From assembly GCA_023404805.1 (NCBI GenBank), contig JAEYAL010000156.1:1-64000 (forward strand): a stretch of 64,000 nucleotides of DNA, read 5' to 3'. Of this stretch, positions 7,855-15,192 are shown one piece after another. Each line of letters opens with the position of its first letter. Positions within the stretch are counted from its first letter, which is position 1. The translations under genes and the position numbers were made by a program. The notes below the pieces were generated by a model. It searched no databases. It had not been told where the DNA came from and saw only the letters and a program-made list of their open reading frames with translations. Source of the DNA: Actinomycetes bacterium. Its GTDB lineage: Bacteria; Actinomycetota; Thermoleophilia; Solirubrobacterales; Solirubrobacteraceae.

Positions 7855-8855
7855 GCTTGACGCTGGCCATCGAGACCAGCTGCGACGACACCTGCGCCGC
7901 CGTCCTCGACGGCGAACAGGTGCTGAGCAACGCCATCGCTTCGCAGGGCGTGCACGACGCCTATGGCGGCGTGGTGCCGGAACTGGCGGCCCGCCAGCAC
8001 GTCGAGGCGATCGGGCCCGTGCTCGCTGACGCGCTGCGCACCGCGCAGGTCGACGCCGGCGACATCGAGCGGGTCGCCGTGACCCGCGGCCCAGGGCTCG
8101 TCGGGTCGCTGCTGTGCGGCCTGCAGACGGCCAAGGCGTTCGCGGCGCCCGGCGGACTGCCGCTGATCCCGGTCGACCACATGCACGGGCACCTGCTCTC
8201 CGGGCGCCTTGCGAGCGAGCCGCCGCCGCAAGACGCGCCGCACCTCGTGCTCGTCGCCTCGGGCGGCCACACGCTGCTGGCGCGCGCCGCCGGGACGCGT
8301 CTGGACGACATCGAGATCCTCGGCCGCACGCTCGACGACGCCGCGGGGGAAGCCGTCGACAAGGGCGCCAGGATGCTCGGCCTCGGGTACCCAGGTGGGC
8401 CAGCCCTCGAGCGGCTCGCGGCGACCGGCGATCCGGCCGCGTTCGCCCTGCCGCGCAGCGAAAAGGTGCCCGGGCTGGACTTCTCGTTCTCCGGGCTCAA
8501 GACCGCGCTCCTCTATCTCGTGCGGGACCTGTCGGAAGCCGAGCTCGACGCGCGCCGCGCCGACCTCGCGGCGTCGTACCAGGCAGCCGTCGTCGAGACG
8601 CTCGTGCTGCGGATCCGGCGGGCGCTGGCGTCGACGGGCATCGACCACGTCGCCATCGGCGGCGGCGTCGCAGCCAGCGGCGCGCTGCGGGCCGCGCTGG
8701 GGGAACTGGGCTGCGGCCTCTCGATCCCGGACCGCGAGTACTGCACCGACAACGCCGCGATGATCGGTGTCGCCGCACAGGCGACCGACGCCGTCGCCTA
8801 CCCAGACCATCTCTCGCTCGACGCCTACGGCACCGGGCAGGGGCCGGTCCGCTGA
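7851..8855 (+). CDS. tsaD: tRNA N6-adenosine threonylcarbamoyltransferase TsaD
   Basis: The catalytic subunit that transfers the threonylcarbamoyl group to A37 of tRNAs. The 334-residue protein has the ASKHA phosphate strand LAIETSCDDT (5-14), the metal-binding histidines in VDHMHGHLL (His110 and His114), the LVASGGHT loop and the C-terminal DNAAMIG motif. It is the last of four genes overlapping by four bases or less (tsaE, tsaB, rimI, tsaD). The glutaredoxin-like gene starts 37 bases after its stop and has its own ribosome-binding site. Firm assignment. Confidence 0.95.
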   Translation: MSLTLAIETSCDDTCAAVLDGEQVLSNAIASQGVHDAYGGVVPELAARQHVEAIGPVLADALRTAQVDAGDIERVAVTRGPGLVGSLLCGLQTAKAFAAPGGLPLIPVDHMHGHLLSGRLASEPPPQDAPHLVLVASGGHTLLARAAGTRLDDIEILGRTLDDAAGEAVDKGARMLGLGYPGGPALERLAATGDPAAFALPRSEKVPGLDFSFSGLKTALLYLVRDLSEAELDARRADLAASYQAAVVETLVLRIRRALASTGIDHVAIGGGVAASGALRAALGELGCGLSIPDREYCTDNAAMIGVAAQATDAVAYPDHLSLDAYGTGQGPVR

Positions 8856-8892
8856 ACGAGATGCGACTCCCTGCTCTGGAGGCAGGCGCTCG

Positions 8893-9150
8893 ATGAGCAG
8901 CGCCCGCATCACCGTCTACTCGCGGCCCGGCTGCCACCTCTGCGAGGAGGCGGTCGCCGAGCTGCAGCCGCTGGCCGCGGCAGCCCAAACCGGCATCGCC
9001 GAGGTCGACATCGACCAGGACGACGCGCTGCTGCTGGCCCACCTGGAACGCATCCCGGTGGTGCTGGTGGACGGGTGCGAGATCTGCACGCTCTTCGTCG
9101 AGGCAGAGGCGGTCCGGACGGCGCTCGCATCGGAGCCTGCCGGCCGATGA
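8893..9150 (+). CDS. Glutaredoxin-like thiol protein
   Basis: An 85-residue thioredoxin-fold protein of the DUF836/glutaredoxin type. It begins with ITVYSRPGCHLCEEA, giving a CxxC active site at Cys14 and Cys17, followed by the strand EVDIDQDDALL and the cis-proline region RIPVVLVDG. A second cysteine pair, CEIC, lies near residue 61. The ATG at 8893 has GGAGG about 10 bases upstream. Its stop overlaps an ATG (9147) in frame with rex, so a thiol-redox protein sits directly ahead of a redox-sensing repressor. The substrate is unknown. Confidence 0.8.
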   Translation: MSSARITVYSRPGCHLCEEAVAELQPLAAAAQTGIAEVDIDQDDALLLAHLERIPVVLVDGCEICTLFVEAEAVRTALASEPAGR

Positions 9151-9184
9151 CTGACCCTGTCCCCGGTCCGGGGGGTTCGTCGCC

Positions 9185-9190
9185 TAGACT
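9185..9190 (+). promoter_or_regulatory. -10 hexamer TAGACT of rex
   Basis: TAGACT ends 7 bases before the GTG at 9198 and lies just after the end of the glutaredoxin-like gene. It suggests an internal leaderless promoter giving rex its own transcript. Confidence 0.5.
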
Positions 9191-9197
9191 CGCCGCT

Positions 9198-9863
9198 GTG
9201 CGCGAAACGCCGACGCAGCCCCCACGTCAGGACGGAGGCCCCTCCGATCGCCGCCTCTCGATCGGGGTCGCCGCGCGGCTCTCGCGCTACCTGCAGGTCC
9301 TCACGCAGGCCCGCAAGCTCGACCGCGAGACCATCTCCTCGCAGGAGCTGTCCGACTACACGCACGTGAACGCGACGCAGATCCGCCGCGACCTCTCGGG
9401 GTTCGGCCGGTTCGGCAAGCGCGGCGTCGGTTATTCCGTCGACGGCCTGATCGACCAGATCCAGGCGATCCTGCGCACGAGCGAGCAGATCAACATCATG
9501 CTCGTGGGCGCCGGCCGCCTCGGCCGCGCGATCGGCTCCTCGGACCTCTTCGCCGACCACGGCTTCCAGATCCGGGCGGTCATCGACGCCGATCCCGAGA
9601 AGGCCGGCACCGAGCTGGCCGGGGTGCCGATCCGCCCGATGGACCAGCTCGCTGCGGCGATCGTCAGCGAGCAGATCGTGGTCGCGGTGCTCGCCGTGCC
9701 GAGCGAAGCGGCGCAGGAGATCGCCGACCAGCTCGTCGAAGCCGGCCTGAAGATCATCTTCAACTACTCCGGCGGCCTCGTCGATGTGCCTGCCGGCGTG
9801 ATCGTCCACACCTCGTCGCCGGCCGTCGAGCTGCTGCACGCGCTCTACTTCTACCTCGCGTGA
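9198..9863 (+). CDS. rex: Redox-sensing transcriptional repressor Rex
   Basis: Rex senses the NADH/NAD+ ratio and represses respiratory and fermentative genes when NAD+ is high. The 221-residue protein has the N-terminal winged helix (residues 20-80, with THVNATQIRRDLSGFGRFGKRG, split here as THVNATQIRRDL and FGRFGKRGVGY) and a Rossmann motif VGAGRLGRAIG (103-113), followed by the C-terminal SSPAVELLHALYFY helix that swaps between subunits. The GTG at 9198 was chosen because of the TAGACT box 7 bases upstream; an ATG at 9147 overlapping the upstream stop would add 17 residues. The stop overlaps the GTG of the YbdK-like gene. Firm family assignment. Confidence 0.92.
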   Translation: MRETPTQPPRQDGGPSDRRLSIGVAARLSRYLQVLTQARKLDRETISSQELSDYTHVNATQIRRDLSGFGRFGKRGVGYSVDGLIDQIQAILRTSEQINIMLVGAGRLGRAIGSSDLFADHGFQIRAVIDADPEKAGTELAGVPIRPMDQLAAAIVSEQIVVAVLAVPSEAAQEIADQLVEAGLKIIFNYSGGLVDVPAGVIVHTSSPAVELLHALYFYLA

Positions 9864-11041
9864 GCGCCGAACCGACCGACAAACCCCGCGTTGGCGCGAC
9901 GCTCGACATGGAGGTCGCCGAGGCGACCTTCGCCTCCAGCGTCGACCTCACCGTGGGGCTCGAAGAGGAGTTCGCGCTCCTCGACCCGCAGACGCTCGAC
10001 CTCGTGCCGCGCTTTGAGCCGCTCGTCGAGGCGGCGGAGGCCGAAGATCCTGCGCTGCGCGCGCAGATCACCGGCGAGCTCATCTGCTCGGAGCTCGAGA
10101 TCATCTCCGGCCGCGGCGCCGACCTCGCCGACGCGATCGCCCAGCAGACGAGCCACCGCGCGCGGCTCGTGGCCCATGCCAAGCGCCACGACACCAAGCT
10201 CGCGTCGATCGGCACCCATCCCTGGGCCGACTACCGCGAGCAGCAGAACATCGACACCGAGCACTACCGCCGGGTCGTCGACGGCCTCGGCTACGTCGCG
10301 CGGCGCAACAACACCTTCTCGCTGCACGTGCACGTCGGCGTCAACGGCACCGACCGCGCCGTCGCGGCCTGCGACCGCCTGCGCCCGGTCCTGCCGCTGC
10401 TGCTCGCGCTGTCGGCAAGCTCGCCGCTCCTGGAGGGCCAGGACACGAACCTGCACTCGGCGCGCACCCTCACCTTCACGCGCACCTTCCCGCGCTGCGG
10501 CGTGCCGGACGCCTACGGCAGCTGGGCGAACTACAAGGACTATCTGCTCACGCTCCAGCGGCTCGGTTCGATCGTCGAGGCCACGCAGGTCTGGTGGTCG
10601 ATCCGCCCGCACCTGCGCAACGGCACCGTCGAGGTCCGGATCTGCGACGCCCAGCCCGATGCGGGCCGCGGCAACGCGCTGGCGGCGCTGATCGTCGCGT
10701 GCGTCGCCCAGGCCGTCGCCGACCACGACGAGGGCGTGCCCTTCGTCGATCCCGCGCCGCGGATGGTCGAGGAGAACCTCTGGCGGGCGATCCGCCACGG
10801 CCTCGACGGCGAGATGATCGACCTGGACCGGCTCGAGACGTACCCGTCCGCGTCGATCGAGGACCGCCTGATGGAGTGGACCGCTCCGGCTCGCGCGGCG
10901 CATGGCCTCCACGTGCCGGCGCTCGGCGCGACGTCGTCGCAGTGGCAGAAGGCGCTCTTGACCGACGGCGCCACCCACCGCGACGTCTACGCTGGACTGG
11001 TCGAGCAGACCATGCGCACGTACCGCCAGGGCGCCGCCTAG
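9860..11041 (+). CDS. YbdK-type carboxylate-amine ligase (glutamate-cysteine ligase 2 family)
   Basis: A 393-residue member of the glutamate-cysteine ligase type 2 group, with a glutamine-synthetase-like fold. The conserved start VGLEEEFALLDP (about residue 31), SELEIISG and the NNTFSLHVHVGV strand with its metal-binding histidines are all present, as is GTVEVRICDAQP. E. coli YbdK has weak gamma-glutamylcysteine synthetase activity; in actinobacteria relatives make gamma-glutamyl compounds. The GTG start overlaps the rex stop by four bases. Neighbouring glutaredoxin-like and Rex genes hint at a thiol-redox theme. The true substrate is not evident. Confidence 0.85.
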   Translation: MSAEPTDKPRVGATLDMEVAEATFASSVDLTVGLEEEFALLDPQTLDLVPRFEPLVEAAEAEDPALRAQITGELICSELEIISGRGADLADAIAQQTSHRARLVAHAKRHDTKLASIGTHPWADYREQQNIDTEHYRRVVDGLGYVARRNNTFSLHVHVGVNGTDRAVAACDRLRPVLPLLLALSASSPLLEGQDTNLHSARTLTFTRTFPRCGVPDAYGSWANYKDYLLTLQRLGSIVEATQVWWSIRPHLRNGTVEVRICDAQPDAGRGNALAALIVACVAQAVADHDEGVPFVDPAPRMVEENLWRAIRHGLDGEMIDLDRLETYPSASIEDRLMEWTAPARAAHGLHVPALGATSSQWQKALLTDGATHRDVYAGLVEQTMRTYRQGAA

Positions 11042-11167
11042 GTCTCCGCCGGAGATCTTTCGCGCACCGAACAGCCCTGACGCGACGTCGCAGCACCTGC
11101 CGCGACAGCCGCTCTCGCTCACGCCGAGCCGCGCATCCGGACTGCACCGCTCAACCAAGGAGACACC

Positions 11168-11563
11168 ATGGATCCGAACCAGCAACCCACCGAAGAGGAG
11201 CTCCGCGCCGCACTGGAGGCCGAGCTCTCGCAGGTCCACGTCGGCGACGTGATCGCGCAGACGATCATCTCGCTGATCAACCTCGGCGCCCGCCGCGGCG
11301 GCCTCGTCGAGGTACCGGAGGAGGAGAAGGACCTCGGCCAGCTCGCGCTCGCGATCGAGTCGATCCGCCGCCTCCTGCCGCTGATCGAGGAGCCGCTCGG
11401 CGAGAGCGCCGGCCAGATCAAGGACGCGCTGTCGCAGCTGCAGGTCGCGTTCGCGCAGCAGGCCCCGACCGGCGTGCCGATCGCAGGCGCGGGCGACGAC
11501 GCCGCGGCAGCGCCGAAGCAGCCCGAGCGCCCGAACAGCGGCCTCTGGGTCCCCGGCCAGTAG
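11168..11563 (+). CDS. Hypothetical acidic protein, possibly DUF1844-like
   Basis: 131 residues. The first half is an acidic, helical domain (EELRAALEAELSQVHVGDVI, then IISLINLGARRGGL and LALAIESIRRLLPLIEEPLG) resembling the small helical DUF1844 domain, although I cannot be sure. The second half is a Gln/Ala/Pro-rich tail ending in GLWVPGQ. AAGGAG stands 5 bases ahead of the ATG, an excellent ribosome-binding site, and a strong hairpin follows the stop, so it forms its own transcription unit. Function unknown. Confidence 0.65.
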   Translation: MDPNQQPTEEELRAALEAELSQVHVGDVIAQTIISLINLGARRGGLVEVPEEEKDLGQLALAIESIRRLLPLIEEPLGESAGQIKDALSQLQVAFAQQAPTGVPIAGAGDDAAAAPKQPERPNSGLWVPGQ

Positions 11564-11574
11564 GGCGACGCCCG

Positions 11575-11598
11575 TGCGGCGCGCGCTGGCGCGCCGCA
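11575..11598 (+). terminator. Hairpin terminator
   Basis: A perfect 10-bp GC-rich stem (TGCGGCGCGC, 11575-11584, complement 11589-11598) with a GCTG tetraloop, 12 bases after the stop of the acidic hypothetical gene. Confidence 0.6.
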
Positions 11599-11629
11599 AC
11601 TCCTGTCGAGGGCCGGTGTTCAGCTCGAC

Positions 11630-12928
11630 ATGGCTTCCTCTCTCGTTCGAGCCCGCGGCGCGATGCTGATCGGTGCCGTGGCTTCGATCGCCGCCAGCGC
11701 GCCCGCCGATGCACGCCTGGTCTGGACCTCCGACGCTCGATGCGACGAAGTCGTGGGCGTGACGCTTGCGTTGAACGAACGCTGGCGCATCGTCAAGCCA
11801 GTTCCACGGGCGGGGCACGAGCGGGGTGTCGTGCTGTCGTGCGACCGGACGCGCCATGGCGCTGCAGTTGTACGCCGTCTTGCATTCAGCGCCGGGTACG
11901 GCACCTACGGAGGGGACGTCGTCGGAGTACGCGCGCTCGTCGGCGATCGAGCTCTGCTCTCCACGGAGAACTCGGCGTCAGGCGGCACGAGCGACCAGCT
12001 CGACCTCATCGACCTTCGGCGCGGAGGTTCCGCACCGCTCGGCAGCTGGATCTGGGACAACACTCCTTCGTATAGCCCGCTCTTCGCGGCGTTCGCCGCC
12101 AATGGATCGCTGGCGACCGCACAGTGGACCGGGTCGTCGTATCCGGGAACGGGCGGACTCATTCGAGTGTTGGACGGACACGACGGTGCCGGGCCTCTTC
12201 AAACCCCGGTCTGTGATCTCGTTCCCGCACAGGCAGGCGCGTACTACCGGGCGCTGGATGGTCGACCGGGCAAGCTCGAGATCCGGGAGCCGGTCCCAGC
12301 GTCAGCGCTCGTGGCGGATCGTTCGCTTCGTGCCACGCGCCGAGCGTTGCCGAGGCGACCGCGCACCAGTCAGACAACCCGGACGCCGCTCCCTAGCTCA
12401 ACGACGTGGGATCTCGGTTTCGAGATCGTGCGTACGACGCGCGGAGAGAGCCGAGGAACGGCGAGAGTGTCGATCACGACTCGTCACGGATCCCGCGAGA
12501 TCGCGAGCGTGCAACTTGCGCCTGACAGCTGGTCCGAACTGCGCGTACTTGCCCGCGGGCCGCATTCGCTCGCTGTGGCGGCCCGATTCGCAGACGCGCC
12601 GGGCGAGCGTCGTATCCGACTGCTCGGTGAGAGGCACGCGGACTCGCCCCAGTTCGACATTCCGAGCCGCCCGACGGCAGAGCTTCCTGGAAACGCGGTC
12701 TTTCTCTCGCGCGCGACCGACGAGTTCGCATTGGCGGACGGCGATCAGCTCCGGGTCTGGGGCGCGCGTTCCTGGACGCGGACGATTCCGGGCGTCGGCG
12801 ACCTCGCGGCTTCGCGTGCCGATCGGCGCGAGCCGGGTGTCTTCTACACCGATGGCGCCGGGCAAGCACGGTATCTCGCGCTGAGCGAACTGGCTGACGC
12901 TGACATCGCGCCGCAACCTGCCACCTGA
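11630..12928 (+). CDS. Secreted hypothetical protein
   Basis: 432 residues with no family I recognise. A signal peptide is plausible (MASSLVRARG, then a hydrophobic stretch ending at APADA, about residue 28). The rest has repeated short beta-rich blocks (RVLDGHDGAGPL, LAVAARFADAPGERRIRLLG, DQLRVWGARSW), suggesting a beta-propeller-like or beta-sandwich exported protein. There are two cysteines early in the mature part (DARCDEV and LSCDRT). Base composition looks less GC-biased at third positions than in the neighbours, a possible sign of faster evolution or transfer. It is flanked by a hairpin upstream and a dyad downstream, so it is probably monocistronic. Confidence 0.6.
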   Translation: MASSLVRARGAMLIGAVASIAASAPADARLVWTSDARCDEVVGVTLALNERWRIVKPVPRAGHERGVVLSCDRTRHGAAVVRRLAFSAGYGTYGGDVVGVRALVGDRALLSTENSASGGTSDQLDLIDLRRGGSAPLGSWIWDNTPSYSPLFAAFAANGSLATAQWTGSSYPGTGGLIRVLDGHDGAGPLQTPVCDLVPAQAGAYYRALDGRPGKLEIREPVPASALVADRSLRATRRALPRRPRTSQTTRTPLPSSTTWDLGFEIVRTTRGESRGTARVSITTRHGSREIASVQLAPDSWSELRVLARGPHSLAVAARFADAPGERRIRLLGERHADSPQFDIPSRPTAELPGNAVFLSRATDEFALADGDQLRVWGARSWTRTIPGVGDLAASRADRREPGVFYTDGAGQARYLALSELADADIAPQPAT

Positions 12929-12942
12929 CCGGAATCTGAACA

Positions 12943-12980
12943 GCGCCGCCAGGCGCACAGTGCGTGACTGCCGGCGGCGC
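12943..12980. repeat. Inverted repeat abutting the APC permease promoter
   Basis: GCGCCGCC at 12943-12950 pairs with GGCGGCGC at 12973-12980 (22-base loop). It sits between the secreted protein stop and the TACGAT -10 box that starts at 12981. It could terminate the upstream gene, act as an operator, or both. Confidence 0.4.
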
Positions 12981-12986
12981 TACGAT
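12981..12986 (+). promoter_or_regulatory. -10 hexamer TACGAT of the APC permease operon
   Basis: TACGAT ends 11 bases before the ATG at 12998, giving a leader of only a few bases at most. Confidence 0.4.
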
Positions 12987-12997
12987 CGCGAGCGCCG

Positions 12998-14938
12998 ATG
13001 GCCGAACGCCGCCTTCACTCCCTCCAGCGCGTGCTGGGGGTCAACGAGCTCTTTGCCACGGCCTATGGCAACGTCGGCTCGTCGATCTACTACGCCCTCG
13101 GCCTCGTCGCCAGCTACGCGCTGGGGCTCACGCCGATCGTCTTCCTGATCACCGGCGCGTTCTTCTTCGCGACGGCGGCGACGTACGCCGAAGCGACGTC
13201 GATGTACCCGGAGGCTGGCGGCTCGTCGAGCTTCGCGCGGCACGCCTTCAACGAGTACGCGTCGTTCGTGGCGGCGTGGGGCCAGATGCTCACGTACGTC
13301 ATCACGGTCTCCACGTCGGCGTACTTCGTCCCGCACTACCTGGGCGTGCTGTGGGAGCCGCTCAAGGGCAGCCCGTGGGACATCATCGGCGGCGTCATCA
13401 CGGTCCTGCTGCTGATGCTGCTCAACGTCGTCGGCACGAAGGAGTCGGCGAAGCTCAACGTGTCGCTCGCGGTGGTCGACTTCGTCACGCAGGTCGTGAT
13501 CGTGATCGCCGGCATCGTGCTGGTGCTCGACCCAGACGTGCTCGCGAGCAACGTGCAGTGGGGCGTCGCGCCGACCTGGAGCCAGTTCCTGCTCGCGATC
13601 CCGATCGGCATGATCGCCTACACCGGCATCGAGACGATCTCGAACATGGCCGAGGAGGCCAAGGACGAGACGAAGTCGATCCCGGCAGCGATCAAACGCG
13701 TCGAGATCGCGGTGTTCGCCATCTACTTCACGCTGCCTGCGGTCGCGCTCTCGGCACTGCCAGTGCTCCAGGACGACAACGGCGACTTCGTCACCAAGCT
13801 CGGCCTGCCCGAGGAGCAAGGCGGCTTCCAGGGCGACCCGATCCTCGGTGTCGTCGAGCAGATCGACGTCGGCTTCCTCAACGAGCCGCTGCAGCTCTAC
13901 GTCGGCCTGCTCGGCGCGACGATCCTGTTCCTCGCGGCGAACGCGGGCCTGATCGGCCTGTCTCGGCTCGTCTACTCGATGGGCACGCACCGCCAGATGC
14001 CCAAACGCCTGATCGCGCTGCACCCGCGCTTCGGCACGCCGTGGATGGGGATCTTGATCTTCGGCGGCATCGCGATCATCCCGATCCTCCCGGGCCAGGC
14101 GACGTTCCTGGGCAACCTCTACGCGTTCGGCGCGATGCTGTCGTTCACGATCGCGCACGCGGCGCTGCTGCGCCTGCGCTGGATCAAACGCGATGCCGTG
14201 CGGCCCTACAGCTCGCCGTTCAACATCAGGATCGGCAGCTACGAGCTGCCGCTCCTCGCGGTGATCGGCTTCTTCGGGACGGGCGCCGCGTTCGTCGTGG
14301 TGGCGGCGCGCAACCTCGGCGGGATCTCGTACGCGGGCTTCGCGTGGATCCTGGTGGGGGCCATCGCCTACCCGATCGCCCGCCGCCGGATGGGCCTGGA
14401 CCTCGCGACGACCGTCAAGGTCGACATCCCCAAGCCGGTCATCGCTGCGGAGACCGAGTACGAGTCGGTGATCGTCTGGTTCGACGCGGCCCAGTTCAAC
14501 GAGGACACCCTCGCCACGGCGGCCCGGCTCGCCGCGCGCCGGGGCCGCGCGATCCAGGTGCTGGTGACCATGCAGGTCCCGAACTCCTCGCCGCTCGACG
14601 CCGACCACCCCGAGCTGCGTGCCAAGGCCCGCGCGATCGTCGACCAGGCCAAGCTCCTCACCCGCGGGCGCGCGCACGGCGTGATCCTGCCGGTGCGCTC
14701 GGGCCAAGAGGGGCGCGTGATCGTCGACCACGCCAAGAACACCCGCGCCCGCGCGGTGATCCTGTCGGTGCCGCGCGGCGGCGCGACCCGCTCGGGCTTC
14801 GGCCGCGCGCTCGAGACGGTGCTGGCGGAGCGTCCGTGCCGGATCATCGTCGACACGCCCGCACCTGAGGCCCGGACGACCGCGCCGGAACCCGAGATGG
14901 TGCATGCGGCGCCGCACCGAGGGGACACCGCGTCGTGA
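12998..14938 (+). CDS. APC-superfamily permease with C-terminal UspA-like domain (1)
   Basis: 646 residues: about twelve transmembrane helices (residues 15-465) of the amino acid-polyamine-organocation superfamily, then a cytoplasmic alpha/beta domain (about 490-620) resembling universal stress proteins, with the VPRGGATRSGFGRALETVLA segment near its end. The helix-1 region NELFATAYGNVGSSIYYALG has the unwound Gly-rich substrate site of the fold. Such permease-Usp fusions are annotated as amino acid transporters, but relatives next to TrkA-type genes may carry K+ (KimA-like). It is followed by a small membrane protein, a second paralogue and two TrkA-type genes. The substrate is inferred only. 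Confidence 0.82.
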   Translation: MAERRLHSLQRVLGVNELFATAYGNVGSSIYYALGLVASYALGLTPIVFLITGAFFFATAATYAEATSMYPEAGGSSSFARHAFNEYASFVAAWGQMLTYVITVSTSAYFVPHYLGVLWEPLKGSPWDIIGGVITVLLLMLLNVVGTKESAKLNVSLAVVDFVTQVVIVIAGIVLVLDPDVLASNVQWGVAPTWSQFLLAIPIGMIAYTGIETISNMAEEAKDETKSIPAAIKRVEIAVFAIYFTLPAVALSALPVLQDDNGDFVTKLGLPEEQGGFQGDPILGVVEQIDVGFLNEPLQLYVGLLGATILFLAANAGLIGLSRLVYSMGTHRQMPKRLIALHPRFGTPWMGILIFGGIAIIPILPGQATFLGNLYAFGAMLSFTIAHAALLRLRWIKRDAVRPYSSPFNIRIGSYELPLLAVIGFFGTGAAFVVVAARNLGGISYAGFAWILVGAIAYPIARRRMGLDLATTVKVDIPKPVIAAETEYESVIVWFDAAQFNEDTLATAARLAARRGRAIQVLVTMQVPNSSPLDADHPELRAKARAIVDQAKLLTRGRAHGVILPVRSGQEGRVIVDHAKNTRARAVILSVPRGGATRSGFGRALETVLAERPCRIIVDTPAPEARTTAPEPEMVHAAPHRGDTAS

Positions 14939-15192
14939 CCGAGCTGCACAAGACGGGCGAGCCCGCCGCCGGCGCTGGCACCGATGCCGCGGGCCAGTCC
15001 GGCGACGGGCCGCGGTTCGGCGTCGTCCACGTGCTCGCGGGCACGACCGCGGCGATCGGCCTGCTGATGATCGTCCTGGCGCTGGCCGGCGGCGGCGGAG
15101 CCGGCTCCTACGGCGTGCTCGTCGGCTCGCTGTTCCTCGCGGCTGGCCTCATGCGCCTGCGGCTGATCAGCGTGAGGCGGCGCCAGCGGTGA
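14935..15192 (+). CDS. Small membrane protein
   Basis: 85 residues with two hydrophobic helices (VVHVLAGTTAAIGLLMIVLA and YGVLVGSLFLAAGLMRL) separated by a Gly-rich turn, and a basic tail. The GTG start overlaps the stop of the first APC permease, and its stop overlaps the GTG of the second, so it is translated as part of the operon. It may be an accessory subunit of the transporters. No family recognised. Confidence 0.65.
   Translation: MTELHKTGEPAAGAGTDAAGQSGDGPRFGVVHVLAGTTAAIGLLMIVLALAGGGGAGSYGVLVGSLFLAAGLMRLRLISVRRRQR

Noticed and set aside
11826..12884. An alternative plus-strand frame inside the secreted protein gene
   Set aside because: It lacks a signal peptide or any domain and has a random-like Arg/Ser-rich composition; the frame starting at 11630 has a signal peptide and fits between the flanking hairpins.
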